From the NCBI RefSeq assembly GCF_000379985.1, contig NZ_KB904065.1, positions 186 to 53,127 of the forward strand: DNA of 52,942 nucleotides, given 5' to 3'. Origin of the DNA: Streptococcus caballi DSM 19004. GTDB lineage: Bacteria > Bacillota > Bacilli > Lactobacillales > Streptococcaceae. The position numbers and the translations under genes are program-made. The notes beneath the pieces are model-generated. The model was not told the origin of the DNA. It saw nothing but the letters and a program-made list of their open reading frames with translations, and ran no database searches. Positions 9,637 to 18,553 of this stretch are shown piece after piece (the first letter of the stretch is position 1; each line of letters begins with the position of its first letter).

Positions 9637-9993
9637 TTAGAATTTCAATCCGTTTTCACGAGCTGAGTCAGCCAAAGCTTTCACACGTCCGTGATAGAGA
9701 TATCCACCGCGGTCAAAGACCACTTCAGAAATACCTTTAGCTACTGCGCGTTCAGCAACAAGTTTACCGACAACAACGGCTTGTTCTGTTTTAGTTCCTT
9801 TAGAAACTTCTTTGTCAAGAGTTGATGCACTTGCGAGCGTTACACCCGCTACGTCATCAATTACTTGAGCGTAGATGCCTGTATTAGAACGAAATACGTT
9901 CAAACGTGGGCGATCAGCAGTTCCAGAGAGTTTACCGCGAACGCGACGGTGGCGTTTTTGGCGGATTTTATTTTTATCTGGTTTCGAAATCAC
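9637..9993 (-). CDS. rplR: Ribosomal protein L18
   Basis: 118 residues, beginning [20 protein letters not shown] from a GTG at 9991-9993. GAGGTG stands 7 bases before it, and the length equals the family's. An upstream frame extension reaches 10065 but adds non-homologous residues. L18 carries 5S rRNA into the 50S subunit. Confidence 0.96.
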   Translation of the reverse strand: MISKPDKNKIRQKRHRRVRGKLSGTADRPRLNVFRSNTGIYAQVIDDVAGVTLASASTLDKEVSKGTKTEQAVVVGKLVAERAVAKGISEVVFDRGGYLYHGRVKALADSARENGLKF

Positions 9994-10094
9994 AATTTTC
10001 ACCTCTTTAAATTTAGATCTTGTCAAATGACAATATGTAAATTCTAGAGCATGACAGGTAAGCAAGCAAGCTCTTGCTAAACTGACATAATCTA

Positions 10095-10631
10095 TTATTT
10101 ACCTGTTTTACCTTCTTTACGACGTACAAATTCACCAACGTAGCGAATCCCTTTACCTTTGTATGGTTCTGGCGAACGGAGGCTACGAATGTAAGCAGCT
10201 GTTTGACCAACAACTTCTTTATTGCTTCCAAGTACGTTGATTGTAGTTGGTGTTGGTACTTCAAAAGTGATCCCTTCTGGAGCAACAACTTCATCTTGAT
10301 GAGATTTACCAACAGAAAGTACGAGTTTTGAACCTTGAAGTTGAGCACGGTAACCAACCCCGCGCATTTCAAGTTCTTTTTTGAAACCTTCAGAAACACC
10401 AACAACCATGTTGTTCAAGTTAGCACGAGTTGTACCGTGGATTGTTTTCATTTCTTTTGAGTCGTTTGGACGATGAAGAGTAACTTCGGTTCCTTCGACT
10501 TTGATTTCAATATTTTTGTTAAACTCACGAGTGAGTTCGCCCTTAGGTCCCTTTACAGTAACAACATGGTCGTTGTTAGTAACTTCGACACCAGCAGGCA
10601 AAGTAATAACTTTATTACCAATACGTGACAT
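10095..10631 (-). CDS. rplF: Ribosomal protein L6
   Basis: 178 residues with two repeated domains; the C-terminal signature [21 protein letters not shown] is clear. L6 binds near the sarcin-ricin loop and supports elongation-factor GTPases. It is separated from rpsH by a 318-base spacer filled with repeats, which is unusual. Confidence 0.98.
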   Translation of the reverse strand: MSRIGNKVITLPAGVEVTNNDHVVTVKGPKGELTREFNKNIEIKVEGTEVTLHRPNDSKEMKTIHGTTRANLNNMVVGVSEGFKKELEMRGVGYRAQLQGSKLVLSVGKSHQDEVVAPEGITFEVPTPTTINVLGSNKEVVGQTAAYIRSLRSPEPYKGKGIRYVGEFVRRKEGKTGK

Positions 10632-10694
10632 AGTTTTTATTTTCTCCTGTTAAATTGTCAGGCCGCTTACGCGACGAGTTTTCACGGGGCAACC

Positions 10695-10806
10695 ATGATA
10701 CTAGAGCCGTCAAGCAAGTCACAGAAAAATAGGAAAACAAATCAAAGATGCTAACATCTAGGTGAAGTTTATCTTTTTTTCAGAGACTTGTAGGCGAGTT
10801 CAATTA
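10695..10806 (+). repeat. ~110-bp intergenic repeat, copy A
   Basis: Begins ATGATACTAGAG, passes TCACAGAAAAATAGGAAAAC and TCTAGG...TTTATCTTTTTTTCAGAGA, and ends TTCAATTA. The same ordered blocks recur at 17903-18012 and, reversed, at 10835-10945. Confidence 0.65.
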
Positions 10807-10834
10807 CATATCTCGGTTAGAAGTCTGATAAAAT

Positions 10835-10945
10835 CTGATTTGAACACGAGCTAGGGCCTGTGTGAAAAAGATACATTTTCCTAGAGTGCAAACATTCTCC
10901 GCTAGATGCCCTATTTCACTTGGCCTCTTATGCTCTTCGTATCAT
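10835..10945 (-). repeat. ~110-bp intergenic repeat, copy C (reverse)
   Basis: On the minus strand it begins ATGATACGAAGAGC just past the rpsH stop, has CACTCTAGGAAAATGTATCTTTTTC, and ends GCTCGTGTTCAAATC. With copy A it makes an imperfect inverted repeat of about 250 bp. Confidence 0.6.
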
Positions 10946-10949
10946 GATT

Positions 10950-11348
10950 TTACCAAACGTAGGCGATCACTTCTCCACCAACATTCTTTTGACGTGCTTC
11001 CTTGTCTGTCAAAAGACCTTCTGATGTTGAAACAATTGCAATTCCAAGTCCGTTAAGAACTTTTGGCATATCTTCACGTTTTGTGTAAACACGAAGACCT
11101 GGTTTTGATACACGTTTCAAGTTTGTGATAACACGCTCACCATTTTGTCCATATTTAAGGAAGACACGGATGATACCTTGTTTATCATCTTCGATAACTT
11201 CAACGTTTTTTATAAAACCTTCGCGTTTAAGGATCTCAGCAATCCCTTTTTTGATGTTTGATGCAGGCACTTCAAGTACTTCATGTTTCGCTTGATTAGC
11301 GTTACGAATACGTGTCAAAAAGTCTGCAATTGGGTCAGTCATAACCAT
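10950..11348 (-). CDS. rpsH: Ribosomal protein S8
   Basis: 132 residues, [23 protein letters not shown] at the start and [26 protein letters not shown] at the end, the S8 signature. S8 binds the centre of 16S rRNA and is a primary assembly protein; in E. coli it represses the spc operon. It follows rpsN by 61 bases. Confidence 0.98.
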   Translation of the reverse strand: MVMTDPIADFLTRIRNANQAKHEVLEVPASNIKKGIAEILKREGFIKNVEVIEDDKQGIIRVFLKYGQNGERVITNLKRVSKPGLRVYTKREDMPKVLNGLGIAIVSTSEGLLTDKEARQKNVGGEVIAYVW

Positions 11349-11409
11349 TTTAAATTTCTCCTCTTACTAGTAGTTTGAATTGTTCACTTGCTAGTTAATG
11401 ATTCTTGGA

Positions 11410-11595
11410 TTACCAAGAAGCTTTAGTAACACCAGGAATTTGACCTTTGTAAGCCAATTCACGGAAGCAAACACGGCAAAGTTTAAACTTGCGGTAAACA
11501 GAATGTGGACGACCACATTTTTCGCAACGTGTGTAAGCTTGCGTAGAGAACTTCGCTGGGCGTTTGTTCTTAGCAATCATTGATTTTTTAGCCAA
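11410..11595 (-). CDS. rpsN: Ribosomal protein S14, zinc-binding type Z
   Basis: 61 residues with the zinc ribbon [20 protein letters not shown] (two CxxC pairs), which marks the short zinc-type S14 found in the spc operon of Firmicutes. It sits in the 30S head. It follows rplE by 17 bases. Confidence 0.97.
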
Positions 11596-11612
11596 TTTAT
11601 TTACCTCCTAGA

Positions 11613-12155
11613 TTATTTTGCAAAAGGCATTCCAAGACCTTTAAGCAATTCACGTGATTCTTCGTCAGTATTAGCAGTAGTAACGATAACGATATCAAGA
11701 CCACGTACTTTATCAACATCGTCGAAGTTGATTTCTGGGAAGATCAATTGTTCTTTCACACCAAGTGTATAGTTTCCGCGTCCGTCAAATGATTTTGTTG
11801 GAACACCATGGAAGTCACGTACACGTGGAAGTGAAACAGTAACCAATTTATCTAAAAATTCGTACATGCGTTCGCCACGAAGGGTAACTTTAGCACCGAT
11901 TGCAACACCTTCACGAAGACGGAAGCCAGCGATTGATTTCTTAGCTTTAGTGATAAGTGGTTTTTGACCTGAAATAAGTGCCAATTCAGCAGCAGCTTTT
12001 TCAAGGTTTTTAGCGTTTGATACAGCATCACCAACACCCATGTTAAGAACGATTTTCTCAACTTTTGGCACAGCCATGACAGATGTGTAGTTGAATTTTT
12101 CTGTCAACGCAGGAACAACTTCTTTAGTATATTTTTCTTTTAAGCGATTTGCCAT
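11613..12155 (-). CDS. rplE: Ribosomal protein L5
   Basis: 180 residues with [20 protein letters not shown] and the loop [22 protein letters not shown]5 binds 5S rRNA and contacts P-site tRNA and S13. It follows rplX by 23 bases. Confidence 0.98.
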   Translation of the reverse strand: MANRLKEKYTKEVVPALTEKFNYTSVMAVPKVEKIVLNMGVGDAVSNAKNLEKAAAELALISGQKPLITKAKKSIAGFRLREGVAIGAKVTLRGERMYEFLDKLVTVSLPRVRDFHGVPTKSFDGRGNYTLGVKEQLIFPEINFDDVDKVRGLDIVIVTTANTDEESRELLKGLGMPFAK

Positions 12156-12178
12156 TATGCTTCTCCTTTCCTTCGTGA

Positions 12179-12484
12179 TTAATCAAGCACTTCGCCTGAT
12201 TTTTTGTTGTAACGAACTTTCTTGCCGTCTACAACTTTGTAACCAACACGCCCTGCAATACCATTTTTATCAAGAACTTGAACATTTGATGCATGGATTG
12301 GCGCTTCTTTTTCCACGATAGCACCTTGAGGGTTTTCGGCGTTTGGTTTTTGGTGTTTTTTGACGATTGCAACACCTTCAACAACAACTTTGTTTACCTT
12401 TGGAAGAGCTTTGAGAACTACAGCTTCAACGCCTTTGTCCTTACCAGCAATAACGCGAACTTTGTCGCCTTTTTTTACAAACAT
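12179..12484 (-). CDS. rplX: Ribosomal protein L24
   Basis: 101 residues with the N-terminal KOW motif ([18 protein letters not shown]) and [21 protein letters not shown]24 starts 50S assembly and sits at the tunnel exit. In the 83-base gap before it lies a CCCTGAC/GTCAGGG hairpin around 12530-12544. Confidence 0.97.
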   Translation of the reverse strand: MFVKKGDKVRVIAGKDKGVEAVVLKALPKVNKVVVEGVAIVKKHQKPNAENPQGAIVEKEAPIHASNVQVLDKNGIAGRVGYKVVDGKKVRYNKKSGEVLD

Positions 12485-12567
12485 TTGAGCTTTTCTCCTA
12501 ATTATTTCTTACGCCCTACTGGGCACCCTGACAAACGTCAGGGGACTAAGTTTGTTTTAATTTTAGA

Positions 12568-12936
12568 TTAAAGTACTTCTGGTGCAAGTGATACAATCTT
12601 CATATAGCCACCTTCACGCAATTCACGTGCAACTGGGCCGAAGATACGAGTTCCGCGAGGAGTTTTGTCGTCACGAATAATCACCGCTGCGTTGTCGTCA
12701 AATTTGATGTATGAACCGTCTGGACGGCGAGCACCAGTTTTTGTACGAACGATAACAGCTTTAACAACATCGCCTTTTTTAACTGCCCCACCAGGAGTAG
12801 CTTGTTTTACAGATGCAACGATGACGTCACCGATGTTAGCGAATTTACGTCCTGAACCACCAAGAACTTTGATAGTCAAGATCTCACGAGCACCGCTATT
12901 ATCAGCAACTTTCAAGCGAGTTTCTTGTTGAATCAT
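12568..12936 (-). CDS. rplN: Ribosomal protein L14
   Basis: 122 residues, [20 protein letters not shown], full length, with the signature [21 protein letters not shown]14 forms an intersubunit bridge with 16S helix 44. It lies 24 bases after rpsQ. Confidence 0.98.
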
Positions 12937-12960
12937 TTCAATTTTCTCCTTTTAGTTTGA

Positions 12961-13221
12961 TTAGATAATAACAGCTTCTTCCACAACTTCTACAAGACGG
13001 AAGTGTTTTGTAGCTGACAGTGGACGAGTTTCCATGATACGCACGATATCGCCTTCTTTAGCGACGTTGTTTTCATCATGTGCTTTGTATTTTTTAGAAT
13101 AGTTGATACGTTTACCATAGACTGGGTGGTTACGTTTAGTTTCAACTACAACAGTGATTGTTTTATCCATTTTGTCAGATACTACGCGTCCAACAAGGGT
13201 TTTACGTTGATTACGTTCCAT
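12961..13221 (-). CDS. rpsQ: Ribosomal protein S17
   Basis: 86 residues, an OB-fold protein, [20 protein letters not shown], with [26 protein letters not shown] C-terminal signature. It binds the 5' domain of 16S rRNA early in assembly. It follows rpmC by 27 bases. Confidence 0.98.
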   Translation of the reverse strand: MERNQRKTLVGRVVSDKMDKTITVVVETKRNHPVYGKRINYSKKYKAHDENNVAKEGDIVRIMETRPLSATKHFRLVEVVEEAVII

Positions 13222-13248
13222 TATTAGAATTTCTCCTTTCCCAATCTA

Positions 13249-13455
13249 TTATTTTTTTTCAGTTTGCACTGTTTTTACACGTGCAATTTGTTTTTTCACT
13301 TCGTTCAAACGAGCAGTTTGATCAAGTTGACCTGCTGCAGCTTGGAAACGAAGGTCGAAAAGTTCTTTCTTAAGTTCGTTTTCTTTCTTAGCAAGCTCTT
13401 CTTGAGAAAGACCACGAAGCTCTTTAACAAAATCTTTAATTTCTTGAAGTTTCAT
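13249..13455 (-). CDS. rpmC: Ribosomal protein L29
   Basis: 68 residues forming a helical hairpin ([20 protein letters not shown], then [20 protein letters not shown]). L29 lies next to L23 at the exit tunnel, where signal recognition particle and trigger factor dock. Nine bases separate it from rplP. Confidence 0.98.
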   Translation of the reverse strand: MKLQEIKDFVKELRGLSQEELAKKENELKKELFDLRFQAAAGQLDQTARLNEVKKQIARVKTVQTEKK

Positions 13456-13464
13456 GATTTCTCC

Positions 13465-13878
13465 TTATTCTGCTTCACGTTTCACGAATTTAGTCTTAAC
13501 TGGCAATTTGTGGCTAGCAAGACGAAGTGCTTCACGTGCGACTTCTTCAGATACACCAGCGATTTCAAACATCACTTTACCACGTTTAACTGGTGCTACC
13601 CAACCTTCAGGTGCCCCTTTACCAGAACCCATACGTACACCGATAGCTTTAGCAGTGTATGATTTGTGTGGGAAGATTTTAATCCAAACTTTACCACCAC
13701 GTTTCATGTAACGCGTCATCGCAATACGGGCAGCTTCGATTTGACGGTTTGTGATCCAGTGGCTAGTAGTAGCTTGAAGACCGTATTCACCGAATGCGAC
13801 TTCTTTACCACCTTTAGCTTCACCGCGCATTTTTCCACGGAATTCGCGACGGTGTTTAACACGTTTAGGTACTAACAT
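13465..13878 (-). CDS. rplP: Ribosomal protein L16
   Basis: 137 residues, [20 protein letters not shown], with [24 protein letters not shown]16 helps place A-site tRNA at the peptidyl transferase centre. Only three bases separate it from the rpsC stop, so the two are probably coupled. Confidence 0.98.
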   Translation of the reverse strand: MLVPKRVKHRREFRGKMRGEAKGGKEVAFGEYGLQATTSHWITNRQIEAARIAMTRYMKRGGKVWIKIFPHKSYTAKAIGVRMGSGKGAPEGWVAPVKRGKVMFEIAGVSEEVAREALRLASHKLPVKTKFVKREAE

Positions 13879-13881
13879 TTG

Positions 13882-14535
13882 TTATTTGCCTCCTTTAGTG
13901 TTTTTACGAGCTGGAAGAACTTCACCACGGTAGATCCAAACTTTAACACCAAGTTTACCGTAAGTAGTGTCAGCTTCTTCCCAAGCGTAGTCGATATCTG
14001 CACGAAGTGTGTGAAGTGGAACAGTTCCTTCTGAATAACCTTCAGCACGGGCGATATCAGCACCGTTCAAACGACCAGATACTTGAGTTTTGATTCCCTT
14101 AGCGCCTGCACGCATTGTACGTTGGATAGCTTGTTTTTGAGCACGACGGAAAGCAACACGTTGTTCAAGTTGGCGAGCAATATTTTCACCAACAAGGTGA
14201 GCATCAAGATCTGGTGATTTGATTTCAACGATGTTGATGTGAACTTGCTTTCCAGTCAATTTATTAAGTTGAGCACGAAGAGCATCAACGTTTGCTCCTC
14301 CTTTACCGATAACCATACCTGGTTTAGCAGTATGCAGTGATACGATTACTTTGTTTACAGCACGTTCGATTTCGATTTGTGAAACTGAAGCGTCTGCCAA
14401 TTCTTTTTGAATGAATTTACGGATTGCAAGATCTTCATGAAGGTAATCCGCGTATTCTTTTTCAGCATACCATTTCGCATCCCAGTCACGGATGATCCCG
14501 ACACGCATACCGATTGGATGTACTTTTTGACCCAC
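13882..14535 (-). CDS. rpsC: Ribosomal protein S3
   Basis: 217 residues: N-terminal [20 protein letters not shown], a KH domain with [20 protein letters not shown], and the C-terminal domain with [20 protein letters not shown]3 lines the mRNA entry tunnel and has helicase activity with S4 and S5. It follows rplV by 12 bases. Confidence 0.98.
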   Translation of the reverse strand: MGQKVHPIGMRVGIIRDWDAKWYAEKEYADYLHEDLAIRKFIQKELADASVSQIEIERAVNKVIVSLHTAKPGMVIGKGGANVDALRAQLNKLTGKQVHINIVEIKSPDLDAHLVGENIARQLEQRVAFRRAQKQAIQRTMRAGAKGIKTQVSGRLNGADIARAEGYSEGTVPLHTLRADIDYAWEEADTTYGKLGVKVWIYRGEVLPARKNTKGGK

Positions 14536-14547
14536 GATTTTACCTCC

Positions 14548-14892
14548 TTATTTTTCTGACACAACTACAGTGACGTGAGTTGTGCGTTTGTTGATTGGTG
14601 AAGCTGAACCTTTCGCACGTGGACGGAAACGTTTCATTGTTGGTCCTTCGTTGGCGAATGTTTCAGATACTACCAAATTAGCTTTTTCCAAACCAAAGTT
14701 ATTTTCTGCGTTTGCAATTGCAGAGGTAAGAACTTTTTCAACAACGCGAGCTGCTTTGTTTGGAGTAAATTTCAAGATTGCGATTGCGTCAGCAACGTTC
14801 TTACCACGAATAAGATCAAGAACAAGACGTGTTTTACGAGGTGAAACACGCACTGTACGAGCCATTGCTTTAGCTGAAGTAATTTCTGCCAT
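14548..14892 (-). CDS. rplV: Ribosomal protein L22
   Basis: 114 residues, with [20 protein letters not shown] and the beta-hairpin tip region [20 protein letters not shown], which lines the nascent-peptide tunnel and is a site of macrolide resistance changes in this protein family. It follows rpsS by 15 bases. Confidence 0.98.
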   Translation of the reverse strand: MAEITSAKAMARTVRVSPRKTRLVLDLIRGKNVADAIAILKFTPNKAARVVEKVLTSAIANAENNFGLEKANLVVSETFANEGPTMKRFRPRAKGSASPINKRTTHVTVVVSEK

Positions 14893-14907
14893 TGTGTCCT
14901 CCTCCTA

Positions 14908-15186
14908 TTAACGACGTGTTTTCTTATCGTCAGCTGCGTGACCTTTGTAGGTACGGGTTGGTGCAAATTCACCAAGTTTGTGACCTACCATGTCTTCTTG
15001 GATGTAAACTGGTACGTGTTTACGTCCATCATAAACTGCGATTGTGTATCCGATGAAACTTGGGAAAATCGTTGAACGACGTGACCAAGTTTTGATTACT
15101 TTTTTCTTTTCGTCATTTGCTTGAGCTTCAACTTTTTTCATCAAATGCTCATCGACGAAAGGTCCTTTTTTAAGACTACGTCCCAT
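14908..15186 (-). CDS. rpsS: Ribosomal protein S19
   Basis: 92 residues from the ATG at 15184-15186 ([20 protein letters not shown]), preceded by an AAAGGAG site; a longer reading to 15237 adds 17 unrelated residues. Signature [22 protein letters not shown]19 is in the 30S head and bridges to L5. Confidence 0.97.
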
Positions 15187-15382
15187 TTTGTAGTTTTCTC
15201 CTTTAAAATATTGTACCACAGCGGCCTGTGCGCCCAAGGCGCACTACCGAGTTGGCGGATGTATCATAACCAACCGGCGCAGTGGTTGACGGTCAAATAG
15301 CGGCATTTTTCAACTTGCTATTTTCCTCGTCAACTGTGCGGGGGTCTCGCTACGAAGTTTTAACAACCTTCTGCTCGGCCGC
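15187..15382 (-). other. Structured spacer rplB-rpsS
   Basis: 196 bases with no gene but several stems: GTGCGCC-CAA-GGCGCAC at about 15219-15235, CAACC...GGTTG around 15270-15287, and GTTGACG...CGTCAAC and ATAGC...GCTAT arms further in. This spacer is much longer than the 10-30 bases seen between most genes of this operon. Confidence 0.5.
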
Positions 15383-16216
15383 CTATTTTTCGTTACGACG
15401 ACGAACGATAAGTTTGTCTGATTTAGCTTTCTTATTACGAGTTTTAAGACCAAGCGCAGGTTTACCCCAAGGAGTAGATGGCGCTTTACGTCCAACTGGT
15501 GCTTTACCTTCACCACCACCGTGTGGGTGATCGTTAGGGTTCATTACAGAACCACGAACTGTAGGACGGATACCCATCCAACGTGTACGACCAGCTTTAC
15601 CAAGGTTGACAAGTGATTGTTGTTCGTTACCAACTGTACCGATTGTAGCACGACAAGTTCCGAGAATCATACGAACTTCACCTGATTGAAGACGAACAAG
15701 AACATATTTACCTTCTTGACCAAGCACTTGAGCAGAAGCTCCAGCGGCACGAATCAGCTCGGCACCTTTACCTGGTTGAAGTTCAATATTGTGGATAACT
15801 GTACCAACTGGGATATTTGCAAGTGGAAGTGCATTACCAACTTTAATATCTGCATCTGGACCAGAAATGATACGTTGACCTACTTCAAGACCTTTTGGTG
15901 CAAGAATGTAAGCTTTCACACCGTCAGTGTAGTGTACAAGAGCGATGTTAGCTGTACGATTTGGATCATACTCGATAGTCTTAACAACTGCTTCAACGCC
16001 GTCTTTGTTGCGTTTGAAGTCAATCAAACGGTAGTGACGTTTGTGTCCGCCACCTTGGTGACGTACAGTAATGCGACCGTTGTTGTTACGACCAGCTTTG
16101 TTTTTAAGTGAAACAAGCAATGATTTCTCAGGAGTACTTGTTGTGATTTCAGCAAAATCCAAAGAAGTCATGTTACGACGGCCATTTGTCGTTGGTTTAT
16201 AAACTTTAATACCCAC
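15383..16216 (-). CDS. rplB: Ribosomal protein L2
   Basis: 277 residues, with [18 protein letters not shown] in the N-terminal OB fold, [20 protein letters not shown] and [18 protein letters not shown], the conserved His-containing loop near the peptidyl transferase centre. L2 is one of the oldest 50S proteins. It follows rplW by 17 bases. Confidence 0.98.
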   Translation of the reverse strand: MGIKVYKPTTNGRRNMTSLDFAEITTSTPEKSLLVSLKNKAGRNNNGRITVRHQGGGHKRHYRLIDFKRNKDGVEAVVKTIEYDPNRTANIALVHYTDGVKAYILAPKGLEVGQRIISGPDADIKVGNALPLANIPVGTVIHNIELQPGKGAELIRAAGASAQVLGQEGKYVLVRLQSGEVRMILGTCRATIGTVGNEQQSLVNLGKAGRTRWMGIRPTVRGSVMNPNDHPHGGGEGKAPVGRKAPSTPWGKPALGLKTRNKKAKSDKLIVRRRNEK

Positions 16217-16233
16217 GTTAATTCCTCCTTAGA

Positions 16234-16530
16234 TTATTCAGCTTCAGCTGCGAACAACTCGATTGCTTTAGAATCAGCTGTTAGAGTGATAATAGCTTTT
16301 TTAGTTTTATTAGTGAATCCTGTGTAACGACCAACGCGTTTAGCTTTTGGTTTAACGTTAACAGTATTTACGTTTGCAACTTTAACTCCGTCAAATGCAG
16401 CTTCAACAGCTTGTTTGATCAAAAGTTTGTGTGCACGAGTGTCAACTTCAAATGTATATTTCCCTGCTTCGAGGTCAATCATAGATTTTTCAGTGATGAC
16501 AGGTTTTTTAATTACGTCGTACAAATTCAT
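16234..16530 (-). CDS. rplW: Ribosomal protein L23
   Basis: 98 residues, [20 protein letters not shown], with [22 protein letters not shown]23 is the docking point for trigger factor and SRP at the tunnel exit. Its ATG overlaps the rplD stop by one base (TAATG), which suggests translational coupling. Confidence 0.98.
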   Translation of the reverse strand: MNLYDVIKKPVITEKSMIDLEAGKYTFEVDTRAHKLLIKQAVEAAFDGVKVANVNTVNVKPKAKRVGRYTGFTNKTKKAIITLTADSKAIELFAAEAE

Positions 16531-17153
16531 TATGCAAGAACCTCCTCGATTGTAGAGATTGCTTCTTTAGTAACAAGAAGTTTGTCTGCGTTCACGATGT
16601 CAAGAACACTTGCAGTAGTTGCAGTTGCAACTGTTACGTTTGGAAGGTTACGTGCAGAAAGAGCTGCAAATTCATTTCCTTCTTCAAGGATTACAAGTAC
16701 TTTTGAGTCAACGTTAAGTGCTGAAAGTACATTTGCAAATTCAGCAGTTTTTGGAGCTGCAAATGAAAGGCTTTCTACAGCTACAAATTTATCTTCAGCA
16801 ACTTTTGCTGAGTAAACTGATTTCAAAGCAAGGCGACGAACTTTTTGTGGAAGTTTGTATCCGTATGAACGTGGAGTTGGCCCGAAGACAACACCACCAC
16901 CACGCCATTGTGGTGAGCGAATAGAACCTTGACGTGCACGTCCAGTTCCTTTTTGACGCCATGGTTTACGTCCACCACCAGATACTGCAGAGCGGTTTTT
17001 AACTGCGTGAGTACCTTGGCGAAGGCTAGCGCGTTGGCTAATCACGACATCAAATACTACTGATTCGTTTGGTTCGATACCGAAGACAGCGTCGTTCAAT
17101 TCAACTGAGCTAACTTCTTTACCAGTTTGGTCAAATAGTTTTACGTTTGCCAT
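16530..17153 (-). CDS. rplD: Ribosomal protein L4
   Basis: 207 residues, with the extended loop motif [20 protein letters not shown] and [20 protein letters not shown] that reaches into the exit tunnel. In E. coli L4 represses the S10 operon; whether it does so here is not shown. It follows rplC by 23 bases. Confidence 0.98.
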   Translation of the reverse strand: MANVKLFDQTGKEVSSVELNDAVFGIEPNESVVFDVVISQRASLRQGTHAVKNRSAVSGGGRKPWRQKGTGRARQGSIRSPQWRGGGVVFGPTPRSYGYKLPQKVRRLALKSVYSAKVAEDKFVAVESLSFAAPKTAEFANVLSALNVDSKVLVILEEGNEFAALSARNLPNVTVATATTASVLDIVNADKLLVTKEAISTIEEVLA

Positions 17154-17176
17154 TTTAACTGTTTTCTCCTTTCTTA

Positions 17177-17803
17177 TTATTTAGCAGCTTTAACTGCTGA
17201 TTTGATAGTGATAAGAGATTTCTTAGCACCTGGTACGTTACCTTTGATAAGGACAACGTTTTTCTCTGGGATAACTTGTACAATTTCAAGGTTTTGGATT
17301 GTCACACGGTTGCCACCCATACGTCCTGCCAAGTGTTTATTTTTGAAAACACGGTTAGGTGCAACAGGTCCCATTGAACCTGGACGACGATGGTAACGAG
17401 ATCCGTGAGCCATAGGACCACGTGATTGACCGTGACGCTTAATAACACCTTGGAAACCTTTACCTTTAGTTGTACCAGTTACATCAACAACATCGCCGGC
17501 TTCAAATTGTTCAACAGTAAGTTCTGCTCCAACCTCTACGCCTTCGATGTTCTTGAATTCACGAATGAAGCGCTTAGGAGCAGTGTTAGCTTTCGCTACA
17601 TGGCCTTTGGCAGGTTTGTTACTCAATACTTCGCGTTTATCATCAAAACCAACTTGAACCGCTTCGTAACCGTCTGTTTCAACAGTTTTCACTTGAAGCA
17701 CAACGTTTGGTGTTGCTTCGATGACAGTAACAGGGATAAATTCACCAGCTTCAGTGAAGATTTGAGTCATTCCCACTTTTTTCCCTAAGATTCCTTTTGT
17801 CAT
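17177..17803 (-). CDS. rplC: Ribosomal protein L3
   Basis: 208 residues, [20 protein letters not shown], with the [20 protein letters not shown] extension that approaches the peptidyl transferase centre. L3 is a primary 50S assembly protein. A 221-base spacer separates it from rpsJ. Confidence 0.98.
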   Translation of the reverse strand: MTKGILGKKVGMTQIFTEAGEFIPVTVIEATPNVVLQVKTVETDGYEAVQVGFDDKREVLSNKPAKGHVAKANTAPKRFIREFKNIEGVEVGAELTVEQFEAGDVVDVTGTTKGKGFQGVIKRHGQSRGPMAHGSRYHRRPGSMGPVAPNRVFKNKHLAGRMGGNRVTIQNLEIVQVIPEKNVVLIKGNVPGAKKSLITIKSAVKAAK

Positions 17804-17833
17804 GAGAAAATATTTCCTTTACTTTATTTATTT

Positions 17834-17897
17834 CAAAAAGTTTTTAATGAGCGTTTTTTATGCTCAAAAAAGTTTTTAACGAGCGTTTTTTATGCTC
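17834..17897. repeat. Two tandem 32-bp units
   Basis: The unit AAAAAGTTTTTAAyGAGCG followed by TTTTTTATGCTC occurs twice with a 32-bp period, differing by one T/C change and one extra A. Each unit holds a small hairpin (GAGC/GCTC) around an A/T run. It looks like a recent local duplication. Confidence 0.8.
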
Positions 17898-17902
17898 AAG
17901 GT

Positions 17903-18012
17903 ATGATGCAAAAGGCGTCAAACTCACAGCAAAAACAGGAAATCTGACGAAGAAACTTCTGTTTCTAGGAAGATTTATCTTTTTTGCACAGAGTTTAGCT
18001 TGTGCTCAATTA
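17903..18012 (+). repeat. ~110-bp intergenic repeat, copy B
   Basis: Starts ATGATGCAAAAGGCGTCAA and ends GTGCTCAATTA, with TCACAGCAAAAACAGGAAAT and TCTAGGAAGATTTATCTTTT between. On the plus strand AAATCT...AGATTT encloses a GAAAC/GTTTC hairpin and is followed by TTTTTT, so the element contains a terminator-like structure pointing against the operon. Confidence 0.65.
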
Positions 18013-18024
18013 GGTGAAATCAAA

Positions 18025-18333
18025 TTAGAGTTTGATTTCGACGTTAACACCACTTGGAAGATCAAGTTTCATCAAAGCATCAACAGTTTTTTGTGTTGGG
18101 TTGATAATGTCGATGAGACGTTTATGCGTACGCATTTCAAATTGCTCGCGTGAATCTTTGTATTTGTGAGTCGCACGAATAATAGTGTAAAGGCTGCGTT
18201 CAGTTGGAAGTGGAACTGGTCCAGCAACTGTAGCGCCTGTGCGTGTCGCAGTTTCAACGATTTTTTCTGCCGCTGTGTCAAGTGTACGGTGTTCGTATGC
18301 TTTCAAGCGGATACGGATTTTTTTGTTTGCCAT
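18025..18333 (-). CDS. rpsJ: Ribosomal protein S10
   Basis: 102 residues, [20 protein letters not shown], with [20 protein letters not shown] and the [20 protein letters not shown] loop. S10 is in the 30S head and, as NusE, takes part in antitermination. First gene of the superoperon; ribosome site AAAAGGAGAAAAAG before the ATG. Confidence 0.98.
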   Translation of the reverse strand: MANKKIRIRLKAYEHRTLDTAAEKIVETATRTGATVAGPVPLPTERSLYTIIRATHKYKDSREQFEMRTHKRLIDIINPTQKTVDALMKLDLPSGVNVEIKL

Positions 18334-18469
18334 CTTTTTCTCCTTTTCGTCTATTTAAGATAATAGGCTAGCTCCTCAAGAAAACCAACACATGTTGCGT
18401 GGCAATGCAACCAAGTGTGTCGCAACCTCTTGTATCATAGCTAAAGCTGTTTATTTACAGCACCAGTAT
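18334..18469 (-). promoter_or_regulatory. 5' leader of the S10 operon
   Basis: About 130 bases lie between the predicted start site and rpsJ. They fold into GCTGT-AAATAA-ACAGC at about 18444-18459 and a longer two-part stem at 18388-18420 (ACACA/TGTGT outside GTTGC/GCAAC). Such a leader could be the target of autogenous control or attenuation, but I recognise no known ribosomal-leader motif. Confidence 0.45.
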
Positions 18470-18498
18470 ATGATATCAGATTTGGCAAGGCTTTGCAA
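18470..18498 (-). promoter_or_regulatory. S10 operon promoter
   Basis: Minus strand: -35 TTGCAA (18493-18498), 17-bp spacer, -10 TATCAT (18470-18475) with a TG one base before it (extended -10). It is the only good sigma-A match in the short interval between the MATE gene and rpsJ. Confidence 0.7.
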
Positions 18499-18519
18499 GG
18501 TTTTTAGCTTACTTTTTTT

Positions 18520-18553
18520 AAAAAAAGAAATGTGGGCGCTTTCAGATGCCCAC
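18520..18553 (-). terminator. Terminator of the MATE transporter gene
   Basis: GTGGGC...GCCCAC stem overlapping the stop codon at 18542, followed on the minus strand by ATTTCTTTTTTT. Confidence 0.8.

Larger units (their letters stand above)
10632..10949. other. Spacer rpsH-rplF holding two inverted ~110-bp repeats
   Basis: No protein gene is visible. The spacer consists mostly of two copies of a ~110-bp repeat facing each other (10695-10806 forward, 10835-10945 reverse), with ~28 bases between them. The rplF ribosome site (AGGAG) lies at the left edge. Confidence 0.7.
17804..18024. other. Spacer rpsJ-rplC with tandem and dispersed repeats
   Basis: No gene. It holds the rplC ribosome site, two tandem 32-bp units (17834-17897) and copy B of the ~110-bp repeat (17903-18012). 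The copy-B end touches the rpsJ stop. Confidence 0.7.

Noticed and set aside
9637..10065. rplR starting at 10065
   Set aside because: The extra 24 residues are not conserved, and the GTG at 9993 has a proper ribosome site.
17834..17897. Possible CRISPR-like array
   Set aside because: Only two directly abutting units with no unique spacers.
18334..18469. Copy of the ~110-bp repeat in the S10 leader
   Set aside because: Only the opening ATGATAC block matches; the TCTAGG…TATCTTTTT core is missing.
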